A stretch of DNA of 64,000 nucleotides, from NCBI GenBank assembly GCA_026770025.1, contig JAMXDE010000014.1, positions 1,488,001-1,552,000 on the forward strand, given 5' to 3'. Positions within the stretch are counted from its first letter, which is position 1. Each line of letters begins with the position of its first letter. A program made the translations under genes and the position numbers. Below, in pieces: positions 61,882-64,000 of this stretch. Origin of the DNA: Craspedostauros australis. Taxonomy: Eukaryota; Bacillariophyta; Bacillariophyceae; Mastogloiales; Achnanthaceae. The notes beneath the pieces are model-generated. The model was not told the origin of the DNA, searched no databases, and saw only the letters and a program-made list of their open reading frames with translations.

Positions 61882-64000
61882 ATGAGATCGCTGGTCATCT
61901 TGCTGGTGCTGGCCGTGACCTCCAGCGTGGGGATGGCGGTGGACCAATCCAAGTTCCGCACCTGCGATCAGACCTCCTTCTGCCGTCGCCACCGCAACCA
62001 GAAGTCGCAGGTGCTCTACGACTACGCGGTGGATGCGGACAGCGTCAAGTTCCACCTCCCGTCGCAGTACGCCGAGCTCATGGAGGAGGTGCGCGAGAAG
62101 GAGAAGGCGGCCGCCAAAGAGCAGAGCGGCGACAACGGAGGCGGCGTCTGGCAATCCCTGCAGAATCGCATCATGGGCGGATCCAAGGATGACGACGAGG
62201 ACGGTGCCAAAGACCCCTACGTGCAAGGACCGCCGCCGACTCTGACTGCCGTCCTGCGCAATGCGGCGCTGGAGACGTCGACCGGATCCAAGCATGAGCA
62301 TCTCGAGTGGTCGGTGCATGCCATGTCGGATGGATTGGTGCGCATGCGCATCACGGAGCCCTACCGATCGGGCGCCAATCCCTACCGCAAAGCCCGCGTC
62401 ACGTACGATGAGCTGGTGCTGTCCACGGACACCATGACGTCTGCCGAGCATGCCAAATGGATGCCACCGGGCGACGATCAGATCAAGCACCTCGTCGGTG
62501 CTGACAAGGTGGACAACTACATGGCATTGCAGTACGGTGACGAGGAGAATGCTCCAGGGATGCTGCTTCTTGTGCGGCTCAAGCCCTTCGCTGCCTCCCT
62601 GTACAGAGAGGCGGACATGGCGGCAGGACCCATCGTGTCGGTAGGGGAAAAGGAGATGTTCCATTTCGAGATCCGTCGGTTGAAGGACAGTGATGCCGAG
62701 ACGAATGACGCCCAGGACAATGAAGCCAACGAAGGTGAGGGCCAGGGCGACAACAAAGATCCCGACACTCCGGAAAAGGAGATCGTGGGGTACTGGGAGG
62801 ATGGTCTTGCCATCTACGCGGATGGTACCAGGGAAGAGCGCAAGGTGGACAAGGAGGAGGATGATCATCGCAAGCTGACGCAGGACTCCAACCAGCGCGA
62901 CACGGCGGGCATGTGGGAGGAGTCATTCCAGAGCCACCCCGATTCCAAGCCAAATGGCCCCATGAGCGTGGGCATGGACATCGCATTCCCTGGTTCCAAA
63001 CACCTCTTCGGTCTCCCGGAGCATGCCTCCTCCACCAAGCTCAAGACCACGACCGAGGGAGGCGGGGAGTACGGCGATCCATACCGCCTGTACAACCTGG
63101 ATGTGTTCGAGTACGACCTCGATGTCCCGATGGCGCTTTACGGTGCCGTTCCGCTCATCGTCAGCCAAAGCATGGCGACCGGCACTGCCGGTGCATTCTG
63201 GTTCAATCCGTCCGAAACCTTCGTGGACATCATGGACGACCAAGATATCGACGGGCAGACTTCGCACTGGATCAGCGAGAGCGGAGTCGTGGACTTGTTC
63301 CTCATCCCTGGACCGTCACCGGCCGATGTTTATCGCCAGTACGCGAAGCTCACTGGAACCATGCCGCTGCCACCGATGTTCAGCCTGGGTTATCACCAGT
63401 GCAGATGGAACTACAAGGACGAACCAGATGTGTATCACGTGCATGGGCAGTTCGAGAAGCTGGATTACCCGTACGACGTCTTGTGGCTGGATATCGAGCA
63501 CACGGACGGCAAACGGTACTTCACATGGGACAAGAACGTCTTCCCCCACCCGAAGGAGATGCAGGAGAAGCTCTGGTCTCAGGGCCGTCGCATGGTCACC
63601 ATCATCGACCCGCACGTCAAGCGCGACAACCACTACTACATTCACAAGGAAGCGACCGCGAAGGGCCTGTACATCAAGGAAGCAGATGGCACGACCGACT
63701 TTGATGGCTGGTGCTGGCCTGGTTCGTCGTCGTACTTGGACTTCACGGCCTCGCACGTTCGTTCCTGGTGGGCCGATCAGTTTGCGTATGACCGGTACGA
63801 GGCATCCACGCCGTCTCTGTTCACATGGAACGACATGAACGAGTTCAGCGTCTTCAACGGACCAGAAGTGACGGCGAAGAAAGACCTCCGCAACTTGCGC
63901 GGCGACGAACACCGCGAGTGGCACAACCTGTACGGCATGCTCTTCCACAGATCAACAGGAGAAGGGCAGATTCGGCGCAGCGATGACACAGCGCGTCCAT
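61882..64000 (+). CDS. ER glucosidase II alpha subunit (GH31), 3' end cut by window
   Basis: The frame is open from ATG 61882 to the window end (706 aa so far, no intron seen). A signal peptide (MRSLVILLVLAVTSSVGMA) is followed by FRTCDQTSFCRRHR, the family's Cys-containing start. An N-terminal beta domain carries acidic inserts (DDDEDG and GEGQGDNKDPD). The GH31 barrel shows LPPMFSLGYHQCRWNY, DVLWLDIEHTDGKRYFTWD, VTIIDPHVK, CWPGSSSYLDF and WNDMNEFSVF, containing the catalytic Asp nucleophile. The WTGDN acid/base region should lie beyond base 64000. The enzyme trims glucose from N-glycans in the calnexin cycle with a beta subunit encoded elsewhere. Confidence 0.93.
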   Translation, partial: MRSLVILLVLAVTSSVGMAVDQSKFRTCDQTSFCRRHRNQKSQVLYDYAVDADSVKFHLPSQYAELMEEVREKEKAAAKEQSGDNGGGVWQSLQNRIMGGSKDDDEDGAKDPYVQGPPPTLTAVLRNAALETSTGSKHEHLEWSVHAMSDGLVRMRITEPYRSGANPYRKARVTYDELVLSTDTMTSAEHAKWMPPGDDQIKHLVGADKVDNYMALQYGDEENAPGMLLLVRLKPFAASLYREADMAAGPIVSVGEKEMFHFEIRRLKDSDAETNDAQDNEANEGEGQGDNKDPDTPEKEIVGYWEDGLAIYADGTREERKVDKEEDDHRKLTQDSNQRDTAGMWEESFQSHPDSKPNGPMSVGMDIAFPGSKHLFGLPEHASSTKLKTTTEGGGEYGDPYRLYNLDVFEYDLDVPMALYGAVPLIVSQSMATGTAGAFWFNPSETFVDIMDDQDIDGQTSHWISESGVVDLFLIPGPSPADVYRQYAKLTGTMPLPPMFSLGYHQCRWNYKDEPDVYHVHGQFEKLDYPYDVLWLDIEHTDGKRYFTWDKNVFPHPKEMQEKLWSQGRRMVTIIDPHVKRDNHYYIHKEATAKGLYIKEADGTTDFDGWCWPGSSSYLDFTASHVRSWWADQFAYDRYEASTPSLFTWNDMNEFSVFNGPEVTAKKDLRNLRGDEHREWHNLYGMLFHRSTGEGQIRRSDDTARP

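Noticed and set aside
1-64000. tRNA, rRNA or CRISPR loci
   Set aside because: No B-box-like GGTTCRANNCC with matching stems was found outside exons, no rRNA-like stretches, and no spaced direct repeats; this was a manual scan, so a diverged tRNA could be missed.

Overview
This is a eukaryotic nuclear window. Genes are split by short GT-AG introns (about 70 to 500 nt), occur on both strands and show no operons. It most likely comes from a photosynthetic stramenopile, probably a diatom. Three proteins start with a signal peptide followed by a short plastid motif around a Phe (AFAP, GFAP or AAF), the bipartite address of red secondary plastids. One secreted protein carries the long PT-rich repeats common in diatoms. 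EB1, CAF-1, MED21 and ER glucosidase II confirm a eukaryote. The genus cannot be told from sequence alone.

Layout. 1-0.9 kb: 3' part of a Harbinger/DDE_Tnp_4-type transposase. 2.1-4.1: membrane-anchored GNAT acetyltransferase (+). 5.2-8.5: long low-complexity protein with a duplicated short motif (-). 11.1-13.8: mitochondrial ClpX (+). 14.8-16.9: DUF4954-like beta-helix protein (+). 17.1-18.4: EB1 (-). 19.7-21.8 and 22.0-23.2: a convergent pair of related single-pass surface proteins. 24.3-26.1: four-PDZ protein (-). 26.7-27.3: small plastid membrane protein (+). 28.2-29.6: ACAD10/11-type phosphotransferase (+). 29.8-31.6: MFS transporter (-). 32.6-33.5: glutathione S-transferase with a one-base frameshift (+). 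33.9-42.4: a complete 8.5-kb non-LTR retrotransposon (-) bounded by a perfect 19-bp target-site duplication. 44.9-45.9: plastid-targeted coiled-coil protein (+). From there to the end, genes alternate strictly in strand: tail-anchored double U-box protein (-), Ulp1/SENP SUMO protease (+), MED21 (-), plastid guanylate kinase (+), CAF-1 p60 WD40 subunit (-), DUF938 methyltransferase (+), a fusion of the fatty-acid elongase dehydratase (HACD/PHS1) to a Rossmann domain (-), and glucosidase II alpha (+, cut by the window end).

The genes are mostly independent housekeeping functions: organelle proteolysis, chromatin assembly, transcription, cytoskeleton, ER quality control, very-long-chain fatty acid synthesis and plastid nucleotide metabolism. 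The strongest candidate for something new is the retrotransposon. Its endonuclease and reverse transcriptase lie in separate reading frames, chained to each other and to ORF1 by two identical 4-nt ATGA stop/start overlaps, and an in-frame amber codon separates the RT-RNase H frame from its zinc-knuckle tail. The HACD-Rossmann fusion and the convergent surface-protein pair are the next most interesting. Exon boundaries were read by hand from splice signals, frame and family similarity; no alignment or transcript data were available.
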